Of a stretch of DNA of 64,000 nucleotides, positions 23,339 to 34,410 are shown in pieces. Below the pieces are notes generated by a model. The model was not told the DNA's origin, did not search any database, and saw only the letters and a list, made by a program, of their open reading frames with translations. This stretch comes from Paracentrotus lividus (lineage: Eukaryota > Echinodermata > Echinoidea > Camarodonta > Echinidae), in the NCBI GenBank assembly GCA_940671915.1, contig CALNVZ010000041.1, positions 352,034 to 416,033 on the forward strand, given 5' to 3'. The stretch's first letter is position 1, and each line of letters begins with the position of its first letter. Made by a program: the position numbers and the translations under genes.

Positions 23339-25035
23339 AAAAAAGGTTAAAGTGACTCCAATTGTTAAATCTGGTGATAAAAAGAATTTACAAATTACAG
23401 GCCTATATCAGAGTTCGGTCTGTTTTCCCAAGCTATTCGAACGTATTGTTTACATTCAAGAGAACTTACGACTTTCTTGAAAGACATTCCATTATTTATG
23501 AAAATCAATTTGGGTTTAGAAAAAAAATTATTCTACATGCATGGGTCTCACAAACCTATCAAGTAAAATGATAGATGCATTTGAAAATAATGAGTTTGCT
23601 TTCGCAGTTTTTATCGTCTTGTCTAAAGCGTTTGATACAATTAATCATAAAATCCTGTTATATAAATTATATCGTTGTGATAAACGTGGTATTGCGCATG
23701 ATTGGTTCACCAGCTATTTAAATAATCGTTTACAATGTACTAAATATAAATCTTGTATATCCAAACTTAAGACAATAACCTGTGGAATTCCCCAGGGCAG
23801 TCTACTTGGGCCAATGTTATTTATATTGTAAATTAGTGATCTCCATAAATCAGCAATTGATCTTTCTTTTGGTTTATATACCGACGATACAAACATATTT
23901 TATGGCAATGCAAATGTAAAGTCTCTCTGTGATTCCGTAAATGCAAATCTTATAAATGTATGTAAATGGTTTAAAGCCAATAAATTATCTTTAAATGTCA
24001 TAAAATGTAACTACATGATATACCATAATAAAAATAATTGCAAATTTAAATGGTGTAAATGTTATTCTTGACAATATAACATTACAACGTGTTGATAAAG
24101 AAATTTCTTGGCATATACTTAGACAGTTTTATGACATGGAAATGTCATATACACGAAGTTGAAACATAAGGGCTATTCCACGGTTACTCACGTTACATTT
24201 GGAGACACCTTGACTCATACTTGGAGCTGTAACTCCATTATTATTGATAGGAACTAAACATCTTTTTATCTCAACAAAGTACACAGTCTGACTATCGTTT
24301 GTATAAAAACAAAACTTGATGAATTTAATTATGCTTCTGGCAAATCTTTAAAATGTGTTGGTTACTCACGTAACATGATTTGGACATGCATAAAATGAAA
24401 AGTCGACATAAGTGAAAAGTGTCCTCATACAAGGCTTTTATGAAAGTTGATTATATCCATTTCAAAGAAGTCTATTAGGGCGACAAACTTTGTATATCAT
24501 TAAAAAAGTAAAGAATACATGGTTTTTACTAGGGGTGCAGATAAAGTGGTTACTCACGTAACGGTTACTTACATTACATTTTGTCCATTGAACTTCCAGA
24601 GGTCTTTTCACCCCTTGTAATCGCATGATATCTCAAGTGGCTTCTGAAATATGGAAATGTGTTTATCCTTGGCCTTTTTGTGTGATTTGTGAGAAGAAAT
24701 ATTAAACGAGTCTTGTGTAATTTGCATTTTAGTGAAATTTGTTGTCCCCAGTCCCACACGTGCAATCTTAATGATGGTCTGAGATCTAGCAGAAGTCATT
24801 GAAAATGATTATTTTTTTCAATTGAATATGAATAACCTATGTCATTTATGAAAATCTGTGGCATTAGATTGGTGATAAATCGAATAATCAAGTCAAGAGT
24901 CACACTTCTTTTTTTGTTTCAATGTCCACTAACCCGTGGAATTGCCCATAAGGTATCAAAAAGCATTGGAATCATATCTAGAATACAAAATCTGCGAATG
25001 TTGTACTGTGCTCTCATACTTCCATATTTCTCGTA
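23339..25035 (+). mobile_element. Degenerate non-LTR retrotransposon reverse transcriptase
   Basis: Frames between 23362 and 24080 carry reverse transcriptase landmarks: NQFGFRKK, LSKAFDTINHKILLYKL, then CGIPQGSLLGPMLFIL and a YTDDT form of the catalytic box, followed by CKWFKANKLSLN. After an interruption the frame resumes at 24900-25035 with KSIGIISRIQNL and LYCALILPYFS. Frame changes and stops show it is dead. The order matches CR1/Jockey-type LINE ORF2. A 776-bp DNA transposon (24171-24946) splits it. The N-terminal endonuclease was not found upstream. Confidence 0.85.
24171..24946. mobile_element. 776-bp non-autonomous DNA transposon with CATAAG target duplication
   Basis: Left end GGCTATTCCACGGTTACTC and inverted right end GGCAATTCCACGGGTTAG (read inward) form ~13-bp TIRs. 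CATAAG is present at 24165-24170 and again at 24947-24952. The flanks are two consecutive parts of one LINE reverse transcriptase, so insertion after the LINE is clear. Inside, GGTTACTCACGTAAC words recur at about 24360 and 24550. No transposase recognised; superfamily not assigned. Confidence 0.82.
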
Positions 25036-25048
25036 ATGTAATATTGTA

Positions 25049-26423
25049 CGATAGTCCGCGGGTACGATAGTCCCGCAGGGGGGGGGGGGGGGAGGGGTGG
25101 TGTTCGTTATTCCGAAAATATAAAAAGGTTCGTTATACCGAAAATAGAATAAGGTTCGTTATTCCGAAAATACAATAAGGTTCGTTATTCCGAACATAAA
25201 AAAGGGTTCTTTATTCCGAAAATAGAAAAGGTTCGTTATTCCGAAAATAGAAAAAGGTTCGTTATTGCAAAAGTAGAACAGGGTTCGTTATTCCGAAAAT
25301 AGACAAAAGGTCGTTATTCCGAAAATTGAGCTATTACTGCCTGAGCGAATGGATCAAAAATGTTGGGGACTGCGTTTTGGTCACCAATGAATAGCCTCCA
25401 GATATGGGGGATTTTTTATGGGGAGGGGTGTCATTATATGCTGTTAAATTTTGATTTTCGGAGAATTTATTTTACATAATTATCAACGGCGACTTCTGCT
25501 GAAGTTTCGCTTCTAAAATCGGGCCGTTTAACAGTCTATAACTAAATAATTTATTCCGCAATTGCTTTCGTTCCGTCTTTATTTAATGAATAACTTATCT
25601 CCCAACGTTATCGACAGCGACTTCTTCCGAAAAAGAATAAGTTTCGGTACTTAAATCGGGCCGTTCTCACGCCATAACTAAATAATTATTTCCGCAACTT
25701 TTTTTTTCACAAAGAAATTATTTCGAAACATCATCCGCGGCGACTTCTTCCGGTAAAGAATAAGTTTCGTTTCTAAAATTGGGCCGTTATCACTCAATAA
25801 TTAAATAATTTATTCCACAGTTGTATCCATTCCGTATTTATTTATGAAAGAAATTATTTAAAAACATTATCAGCGAAACTTATTCATTATCGGAAGAACT
25901 CGCCGCCGATACTTTTTTCGACATAACTTCTTCATGAAATAAAGACGGGGCGGATATTATTGCGGAATCAATTATTTAGTTGCCCTTTCGATTTTCCCGG
26001 CATCGCCAAAGATTATTTCAGTTTCGGACTAACGAACCTCATCTCATTTTCGTAATAATGGACCTTCGGAATAACGAACCTTATCTCATATTCGCAATAA
26101 CGGACCTTCGGAACAATGAACCTTATCTCATTTTCGGAATAACAAACCTTTTTCTATTTTCGGAATAACGAACTTTTTTCTATTTTCGGAATAACGAACC
26201 TTTTTCTATTTGCAGAATAACGAACCTTATTCTATTTTCGGAATAACGAACCCATTCTATTTTCGGAATAACGAACCATATTCTATTTTCAGAATAACGA
26301 ACCTTGTTCTATTTTCGGAATAACAAACCTTTTTATATTTTCGGAATAACGAACTTTCGTAATAACGAACGACACCAGCCCCCCCCCCCCCCCCCTGCGG
26401 ACTATCGGACCCGCGGACTATCG
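25049..26423. mobile_element. 1.4-kb foldback element with TTCGTTATTCCGAAAATA arrays
   Basis: The left end CGATAGTCCGCGGGTACGAT, then a G run, is mirrored by a C run and ...CGGACCCGCGGACTATCG at the right. Adjacent to each end lies an array of a ~26-bp unit with GGTTCGTTATTCCGAAAATA (left, 25107-25325) or its inverse (right, 26020-26370). The middle has about three units containing GCGACTTCTTCCG and TCGGGCCGTT. No coding capacity or clear target duplication. Confidence 0.88.
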
Positions 26424-26503
26424 GGATGACTCCGAGCATTTTGTGTACCCGTGAATTCTCAGGTACTTTTCGAATGATAGTTGGGCATCCAGTGGGGAAA
26501 ATA

Positions 26504-29034
26504 TAGGTTTCGTTTGCAAGTCATGTTAATGTTTGGCAACATGTATATATATGTTCTGCTTCATCACACGAATCAGAAAATATATGTCGCCAATTTTTTA
26601 ATTGCCCTTTTGTGACCCAAAATGAAGGTCAAAGGTCAGGCTTCATTAACATCAACATAATTTTGTTCAAATTGTGTCAAATTTGGTATCAAATTGTAGG
26701 TAATGTTATAACTAGCAATTATAAGTCAATTATCATTCTTTTCACCCGACCATTCAGTTTTGAGCAATATGCAAATTAGTTTATTTATGCATAATTGAAT
26801 GCATATTAGAGTCAAGTTGGACGGCGATCAGACACAACATTTCCATAGACAACATTAATAAAAACTAATCAAGATTAAAAAGTGAATAATACTAGCCAAA
26901 TATTGTTGCCACATTCTAATGACCCTTATGACCTTGGAAATAGGTCAAAGGTCAATTTATATGATGATTAACAACCTGGAAATGGCTTTAATTTGGCAAA
27001 AACGGAATTTTCTATGAACTTTGACCTTAATTCTAGGTCAAATGTGTCTAGTAAGAATATGACGACCTCTATTTTTGGTTGATGGCATCAAGGTAAACAT
27101 ATTCATGTTAGTTGCCAACAAAGTTAAGCTTATACGACCAACAAGTCAAAGGTCAAAGTTCAAGAAAGACGTTTTGGCCACAGTTTTTTGTCTTGACCTT
27201 AGTCTTTTTAGGCCGTATTACTTTAGATATGTTAATGAACACTGTTTATGTGTTCTACCTGATTCTATGAACCAGGAAATGTTCGTTTTCATTGACCTAT
27301 GACCTTTAAAGGTAGTGTCAGCCTTTTTCACAAATTGCGAAAACTAATGCAAATTGGCATAACTTTAGGATATGATCAACCTATACTGTCTATTCAATCT
27401 TACTGTCATAGGTTGCCTAGATCAGTAATATGAAACGAAAATCTGACTACCAATCTAGACCAGCTCTCCATCAATATCGTGGATATTACAGCGCGTGCAG
27501 CACGGACCAAACACAGCAATATACACACGGCGCATCGGCGTGCCTTATTCTCTGCGCTAACGGGCAACGGTTCGCTACGTACGGTATATTTTTCGAGGTT
27601 CGAAAAAATAGGAATGAATTTTGATAATCGCAATATAATGACAAATATACAAAATTGAGCTTAATCATGTTGTGGGTAGATATAGTCATTAATATACTAC
27701 AATATCCTCTCAAAAACTAGAAATTTAATATTTTTGCCTGCAAAAGGCTGACACTACCTTTAAATGAAGTAAAAAGTGCAAAAAATACATAGTTTCTACT
27801 ATCTCCAGATTTTTTAGCGTCACGTTATTTGAACTTTGACCTTAACTTGAGGTCATATATGTCACTGAAAGAGAATAGCAATGTTGATATTTTGATTTAT
27901 TGGAACAAGTAGAACAAGAATAACTATGATTATCAAAATTATTAAGCTATAATATGGCCAATAAAACAAAAGTCAAGACACACATAGAACGTTTAAGGAA
28001 TATACGTAAGGCCCAGAAATTTGTTTTGTCTTGATCATAGTCCTGTTTGGCCTTATTAACTTAATAATATTGATAACAATAGTTCTACATGATCCCTTGA
28101 TACCATGAACCAGAATGTCAACGTTGTTATTTTTTTTCATTGACACATATGAACTCAATTTAAGGTCAAAGTTCAAATAACATGACGCTAAAAAAAACAG
28201 AAAATAGCAAAAACTATGTATTGTTGGTACTTTTCACTTTATTTAAAGGTCATAGGTCAATGAAAACTAACATTTCCTGGTTCATGGGAACATGAAGAAC
28301 ACATTTACAGTGTTAAATAAAATATTTCAAGTAACACGGCCCAATAAGACTAAGGTCAAGACAAAAATCTGTAGCCAAAATATTTCTCTTGAACTTTGAC
28401 CTTACCTGTTGGTCGTATAAGCTTAACTTTGTTGGCAACTAACTTGAATATTTTTATCATGATACCATCAACCAAAGAATAGAGTTCGACATATTTGTAG
28501 TTGATACATTTGACCTAGAAATAAGATCACAGTTCATAGAAAATTCGGTTTTTGCCAAATTAATGCCATTTCCAGGTTGTTAATCATCATATAAATTGAC
28601 CAGTGACCTATTTTCAAGGTCGTAAGGGTCACCAGAATATGGTAACAATATTAGGCTAGTATGATTCACGTTTTCATCTTGATTAGTTTTTATTAACATT
28701 GTCTATGGATACGTTGTGTCTGATCGCCGTTCAACTTGACACTATTTATGCATAAATAAACTAATTTGCATATTGCTCAAAACTGACTGGTCCGGTGAAA
28801 AAATGATAATTGACCTAATTGCTAGTTATAACATTACCTACAATTTGATACCAAAATTGACAGAATTTGAGCAAAATTATGTTTATTTTAATGAAGCCTG
28901 ACATTTGACCTTCATTTTGGGTCACAAAAGGTCAATTAAAAAATTGGCGACATATATTTTCTGATTCGTGTGATCAAGTAGAACACATATATAGATGTTG
29001 CCAAACATTAACATGACTTGCAAACGAAACTACA
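26504..29034. mobile_element. 2.5-kb foldback element (two ~1.04-kb arms)
   Basis: The sequence from GGTTTCGTTTGCAAGTCATG onward is mirrored by the one ending CATGACTTGCAAACGAAAC, with pairing continuing to a centre near 28000. Arms differ by substitutions as well as indels, so this is not a simple read-through artefact. One arm carries an extra 450-bp MITE (27310-27759). The arms are rich in AGGTCAAAGGTCA direct repeats. No reading frame of note. Confidence 0.88.
27310..27759. mobile_element. 450-bp MITE with TTAA target duplication
   Basis: TIRs are AGGTAGTGTCAGCCTTTT and its inverse AAAAGGCTGACACTACCT. TTAA lies at 27306-27309 and 27760-27763. The opposite arm of the surrounding palindrome (about 28247-28262) shows the empty site, reading GACCTTTAAATAAAGTG in inverse, with a single TTAA. 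TTAA specificity is typical of piggyBac-like and Kolobok-like transposases. No coding capacity. Confidence 0.9.
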
Positions 29035-29441
29035 TAGGATCCCACACTATAAACATAATGTCTTTTTCCGGCTGCTATGTGGCTGGATCTTATTCCATTC
29101 TATCATTTCAATTGTTAATACAAACATTCTTTAATGCTCATCCAAGTATAACGTGTATTCATTCGATACGTCACCTTTCTTTGTAAAGCGTCAATGTTTT
29201 TTTGTTTGTTTTTTTTTTTTTTTCAACGTGATTCTAATGTGTTCTACGTCATTCCATGTTTGAATTTTTTATAATTCTTTGCACCCGGCATGCACAAGTA
29301 AATTTCGATGCTATATAATAATTATTATGTTACCTTTTCATTGAATCTTACTGACATGCCTATCTTTCTTCTTTCTTCTATCTTTTCCTTTCTATAATAG
29401 TGATAACTTCTATCTTTATTTTCCTATAAATGTCAAAGAAA

Positions 29442-29476
<35 letters not shown>

Positions 29477-29950
29477 CGATTTCTCATTGTAATTTTCTTG
29501 TAAAGGCGTGCCCAACACAAGCTAACCTTTTTTCTTTAGCTAAAGCCCGATATAAAGGAGATAAACTTCAGAAGGCAAACTACACACTCAGCTCAGACTT
29601 ACAGGTCAAAGCTGAAACTGTTGCGACATGGTCGACTGTTACTACGACCATGGACCTATAACTTTTTAGGTCCATGCTATGACTAGCCCGGGAGCGTTCC
29701 GGGGCTAGGTTGACTGGAGAATGACTACAATAATCGCATCTAATGTTTGGAAATGTTTCCTGGTGTTTGTGTCAAGAATTCACTGCAGCGTGAACTGGTA
29801 CAATGAACAGGCACCCAGAAGCTTTCCCTTGCAGTCGCGATGATTAACGAGTACTGTAATATGTTGATTATTTGTCTTAAGTACAACATTGTTTCCTTCT
29901 TGAAAAATCTGCCTCCTCCTAAAATTCTTCGATCAGCACTGGGCAAGTCC
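29035..29950. other. Gene-free stretch with TA microsatellite and a hairpin
   Basis: A (TA)n run at 29445-29472. A TATAAAGGAG motif near 29551 lies upstream of a hairpin CATGGACCTATA...TAGGTCCATG at about 29650-29676. A promoter is possible but unsupported by any downstream gene. Confidence 0.4.
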
Positions 29951-29959
29951 AAGCTATTT

Positions 29960-30145
29960 TGCGTGGTAACAGACGGGAAATTCAGAGCGAAATAAGGGCT
30001 TGTTTGAAATATCTTAAATGAAATCTCAATGAAAAGCCTGACTTGTACTTTCTATTCATAGATGTTTAACCCCACCAGAACTGTGATAATAATAGAAGAT
30101 AAAGATTAACCAGTTAACATTAACAAACTTCCCCCTATTTCTTTT
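29960..30145 (-). mobile_element. Copia polypurine tract and probable start of 3' LTR
   Basis: On the minus strand AAAAAGAAATAGGGGAAG (about 30148-30131) is a polypurine tract, followed directly by TGTTAATGTTAAC, a plausible LTR start. It lies downstream of the RNase H region, where a 3' LTR belongs. The far LTR end was not located, and a matching 5' LTR was not recognised beyond the gag gene. Confidence 0.45.
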
Positions 30146-30429
30146 TATGAACAATGTAAATGAGTTAAATACAAATGGAAGATAAGGGAATGAAACAAGT
30201 AACAAAGACATAAACAATGGATTCAAACTGCATGCAAAGAAAGGGTTTAACAAGAACATTAAAACGAAGAAAATATAAAAGTCCTCTTCTGAATAAGGTC
30301 CATAGATTGTTATTTAAAGTTCAGTTTATGATATAATCTTCGTCTCAATAAAGTCCATAGTCTTTCATTTCTTAAGCTTTCTCAATCAGTCACGGAATCT
30401 CTTGGAAGTGACCATTCGTGCGCATAACT

Positions 30430-31070
30430 CAAAGAAGTCCTCCACTGTCGAACCCCGCTTGCAATTAAGGCAGTTGCGCCAGTTAACAGTTCGCTAGGAT
30501 AGCCATTCAATGGCTTGCACATCGTCAATTGTTAGTCATATCGTTGTATCTCTGACATGTTATCTGAGTCTTTCTCATGTACCTGCTTGGTTGAGTGAAT
30601 GCTTTGATGCAGAGACTTATTGTGCACGGTAAATAGCTCTCTGATGGGCTATCTTACTAGTCACTAAGTTTATTGCTGTTACACCTCTGTATCCAAGAGT
30701 TCAGATAAACAGGCTTCATAAAGCAACTTGCAGGCCAAATGAGTCTCAGCTGCCAGTGGTAGACTCCAAACACCTTTCGCTTGAAATTTTGTTGGCATGT
30801 CCAAGCAAGTCGGGCAGCTCCTGTCCATACTCACCAGTCAGTAAGATTGACATTGCCCCTGGGCACTGGATACTCCATCTGGAAGATTCCCCCATTGTGC
30901 ATCACAAAATACTCTGGAGTTCCAACTTTGCAGGCTGTCTTCCAAGAGCTTGGGAACAGCAGACCTCCTTTGCCTCTCTTGGCAGAACCGAACAAGCCTT
31001 CGTTCGCTTCAGAAGCTGGGTCTACAGAGGATGAATATGCGCAGAGCATATTGCAGTTTCCACAAGCATC
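30430..31070 (-). pseudogene. Copia RNase H domain, corrupted copy 1
   Basis: Minus-strand fragments read across several frames resemble the RNase H end of Copia Pol: a frame with GSAKRGKGG at about 31000, an AETHLACKLLYEA-like segment near 30720, then ...STKQV-like and IEWL-like words near 30600-30500. Frame changes every few dozen bases make it non-coding as given. A related stretch occurs at about 32690-33300. Confidence 0.55.
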
Positions 31071-31359
31071 ATAATTGAGGAATCAGGTTAGTTGAAGTGC
31101 GCAATCCAGTACAATTCGACCACTGTAGCTCTGAGTGCCTAATTTTTTCTTGTCAAAGCGGAGATGACCTGCATCAGACTTTCTCTTCTGAGTATGCGGG
31201 ATTTCACTTCATCTCGTTCTCAAGTGTTCTTAGTTGGGACTCTCATTCCATTTTCCTCCTGCAAAGATTTCCAATCCACACATATTGCGAAAATTATTGG
31301 CTTGTCTCTTGCCAACTTCTGTACTTCTCACGAGAGAGGGAATCAATGACTTCGCTCTC

Positions 31360-31500
31360 TGAAAACATTCTGTTACCAGCAAATAGGAAAATGCATCTAC
31401 ATGCATAAGCCGGAATGTACTCCTTCCATCTTGCCAAAGCAGTACAAAAGACACAAAGCTCTGGCTCTAGCTGGGATTGTTTTGCAGGCCTAAATCTAAA
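31360..31500 (-). pseudogene. Copia reverse transcriptase catalytic region, corrupted copy 1
   Basis: The segment complementary to TGTTACCAGCAAATAGGAAA carries a degenerate form of the Copia catalytic box, two Asp-type codons followed by Phe/Leu-rich residues, broken by indels. The same landmark recurs at 34328-34370. Confidence 0.5.
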
Positions 31501-31564
31501 AGATCATTCCCTGACACTGAGAATACCAATTGCGTGATGCATCCTCATAGTCCATAGACTTCTA

Positions 31565-31589
31565 NNNNNNNNNNNNNNNNNNNNNNNNN
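31565..31589. other. Assembly gap of 25 N
   Basis: Second gap of exactly 25 N. It separates two noisy copies of the Copia RT/RNase H region. Confidence 0.99.
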
Positions 31590-31919
31590 ATATTGCGCTC
31601 TACCGATTATGATCTTGTTTCATTGATTAATGCTAACGCGGGACAGATTGCATCGCACTCGCTTGATCGGCCAGCTTCTACGTAAACTAACGTCACAAGT
31701 ATATGAAAATAACAACCCCTACTTGAAGAAGGCTAAAATTGACTTTCGTTATATGCTGGTTTGTTTTATTGTTGAGCACGGACCACAGATCGTCCATTTT
31801 GGATTAGTGAATAGTTCCTGAAACTGTCAATAAGTGTCTATTTTCATACGCAAATGTACAGTAGGTTCATATTTTTGCAATTATCAGACATTCAATTATT
31901 GTTTTAAATAAATGCCTAT

Positions 31920-34410
31920 GCTGTCACAGGGTGCCACCAAACGAACATCTGACAAGTTATTCAGTTTATGTGTAAATAATCAGGTGAAAAAGCTCTTGAC
32001 TTAGCTCACTATTTTCCTAATTCCATTGCTGATCAAAGGATAGTTGTTCCATCCCATCCAGAATGTGATAATATGAAGATATAAGATAATCAGCGTTAAC
32101 ATTAACTGCGATGAATTCTCCTACCCTCAATCCCTTTTATAATATGTATATTGCAACACAGTTAAGTGTAAAATTGTTAGTCCTTATTACATACTTACAA
32201 AAACATGGAAGATATTGTCCTATGAAACAAGAATAAGAAAAGGATCGGACATAAAAACTTGGAGCATGGCATAAGCGAAATAATACATTGCACTAAGAAA
32301 AAGGGAAGCTCTGGTCTAACCAAAGCAGACACAAAATAACTGAGGGAGAAGAAACACTATTGAAACAAACAGTACCCTTCCCCTTCCTCTTAACATAATA
32401 TCAGGTTCAATAAGATTTAGTTATTTAAAATGTTCAGTTTATGCATCATATATATCTCCCAATTAGAGACTATCTGTGTCTGAAATCCAAAAGTCACACG
32501 CACAGACTCTTCATTTACCTTAAGCTTCAATCTTGCACGCCATGGAAGGACATCTTCCTCTTTTGGAGGAGAGTTGACACATTTGCGGCATCCAGCAAAT
32601 CGATAAAACGACCATCTCGTGTGGACCAGCTCATCCTAAGAAGTCTCATCTGAATCAGATAAATACGCCAAAGAAAATGTCAATCAGAAGTGAAGATGGC
32701 ATGAAGAAGTCTCTCTTATCAGGTTCTCGTAGTATTCGCTGAGCGCCATAGCACACCGAGCCATTTGGCTGTGCCATATCTCGATTCTCTCGCTCTAGCC
32801 GTCGTCTGAGATCGCTATCTCTGCATGTTAATCCTCCTGTATTCTGTTACTCATTTAACTATCCACAGTGCTGGCAATTGGCTGAATTGCTTTGGAGCAG
32901 AGACTTATTGTCTGTATGGACTCTGAGGGTGGAGTTCACATTGAGACGCGTGGTATCAAGGCTCACCTCAAAGTATTAATTGATGTATTCGAGGAATACA
33001 GCGAATGATGGACAAAATTAAGTGACAGGTCGGGAATGAAGAGACTACTCTGGTGACACTCGAAGCAAAGTTCAGAGAAAATAATAACAGCTTCTGGTCA
33101 ATGGCTTCATCCAAGGCAGCCCACAGTCTTGGCATGGCCCAAACGATTCGGCAAGCTACGCTCACTGTAGCCTGGCTATTCTGTTAGACCTTAAAGAGTG
33201 TTCTGAAACCCACCAGTTATGTCGCGTGTATAGATATTTATGTTTGGAGCAGTGGTCTAATCAATATGCACAAGTGGATTGCCAAGCAGCCTCCTGTCCT
33301 GAGTAAGCTCTACACCGAGTATAGACAGTTAAATGATGGTAACATTATAGGGTCTTAGCGATTGCATTGTGGCTGGGAAACACTGATGAGCTGTCTTCTC
33401 TTAGCGGATACCAATGATAATCTTGTGATAGAATTTCTTCAGCCATGAAATGCATCAACACATTAACTGAATGAGCTCAATGGCGCTCTTTTGGTACTTG
33501 GACAAATTTTCTACTACACCGAATATTGTCTTTCGCTATGCTAGAATGTTGTCCATGACAAAAAGTAATAGTTGAATGGGAGCACACGAGCATATCGACC
33601 TACTCCTCTGATCTCTTCTTGGCAGAATCGCAATAACAAGCTTGTGTCGACTAGTCTTATCCATGAATGCTGGTACCATTTTACACCGTAGGTATGTATT
33701 TGTCGAAGAGGCATAGTGACACAAATGTCAGAATATTAGTTCGCACAAGTAGGTAAACGCATATAATCGTGGAGATCGTTCGAGATTGGTCACATAGATT
33801 TGACTGTGGTATGATTGATGCCTATTGCTCAGTCTACATACGTCTGAACAGCTGTTACGCCTCTGCAGTCTGCTCAAATTTCTGTCTTGTTCTAACTGCC
33901 TCTGGTGTGTTGTGTGTGGATGAGTGTGTAGTTGTGGACTGTTCTCTCTCGGTATTTGTGTGTGTGTCGTGTCATGTGCTTGAGTAATGGGGATTGGTCT
34001 CGATGGGTCATGCGTTTGAATGTGTCTCGTGTATTATGTGGGGTTGTTGGTGTTGGGGTTGGAGCTCTAGATGGCCTTGTTGATTGCTGCTGCTGCATCT
34101 GCGTGTTTCCGTTGGTGGCAACAACTGCTGTGTGATTTTTGTTGTCCTCGTACATTTGTGCTTCACCATACGCCGTCAAAATATAATGACTAGGATGTGG
34201 TAAAATTAAGTATGCGCCTACATTGTCTCCATTCATGCCTTAAAGTCTTCCACTTATTTTGTTATTCTTTTCCATTCTCTCCTAGGAGCGATTGACAACT
34301 CTGTCGTTTCTTCTCATGAAAACCATCTGTTACCAGCAAATAGGAAAATCATCTCATGCGTAACCGGAATGACTCCTTCATCCTTTGCCAGAGCAGTTAC
34401 CGAAATAGAA
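31920..34410 (-). pseudogene. Copia RT/RNase H region, corrupted copy 2
   Basis: Shares landmarks with 30040-31500: the GTGATAATA...AACATTAAC segment (32067-32110 versus 30086-30125), GCAGAGACTTATTGT (32898 versus 30610) and CTGTTACCAGCAAATAGGAA (34328 versus 31370). Spacing between landmarks differs by hundreds of bases and the similarity is interrupted by frequent indels. Best explained as a second noisy reading of the same Copia element. Confidence 0.5.

Noticed and set aside
30756-31454. Plus-strand frames of up to 103 codons
   Set aside because: They lie antisense to corrupted Copia RT/RNase H sequence and show no motif.
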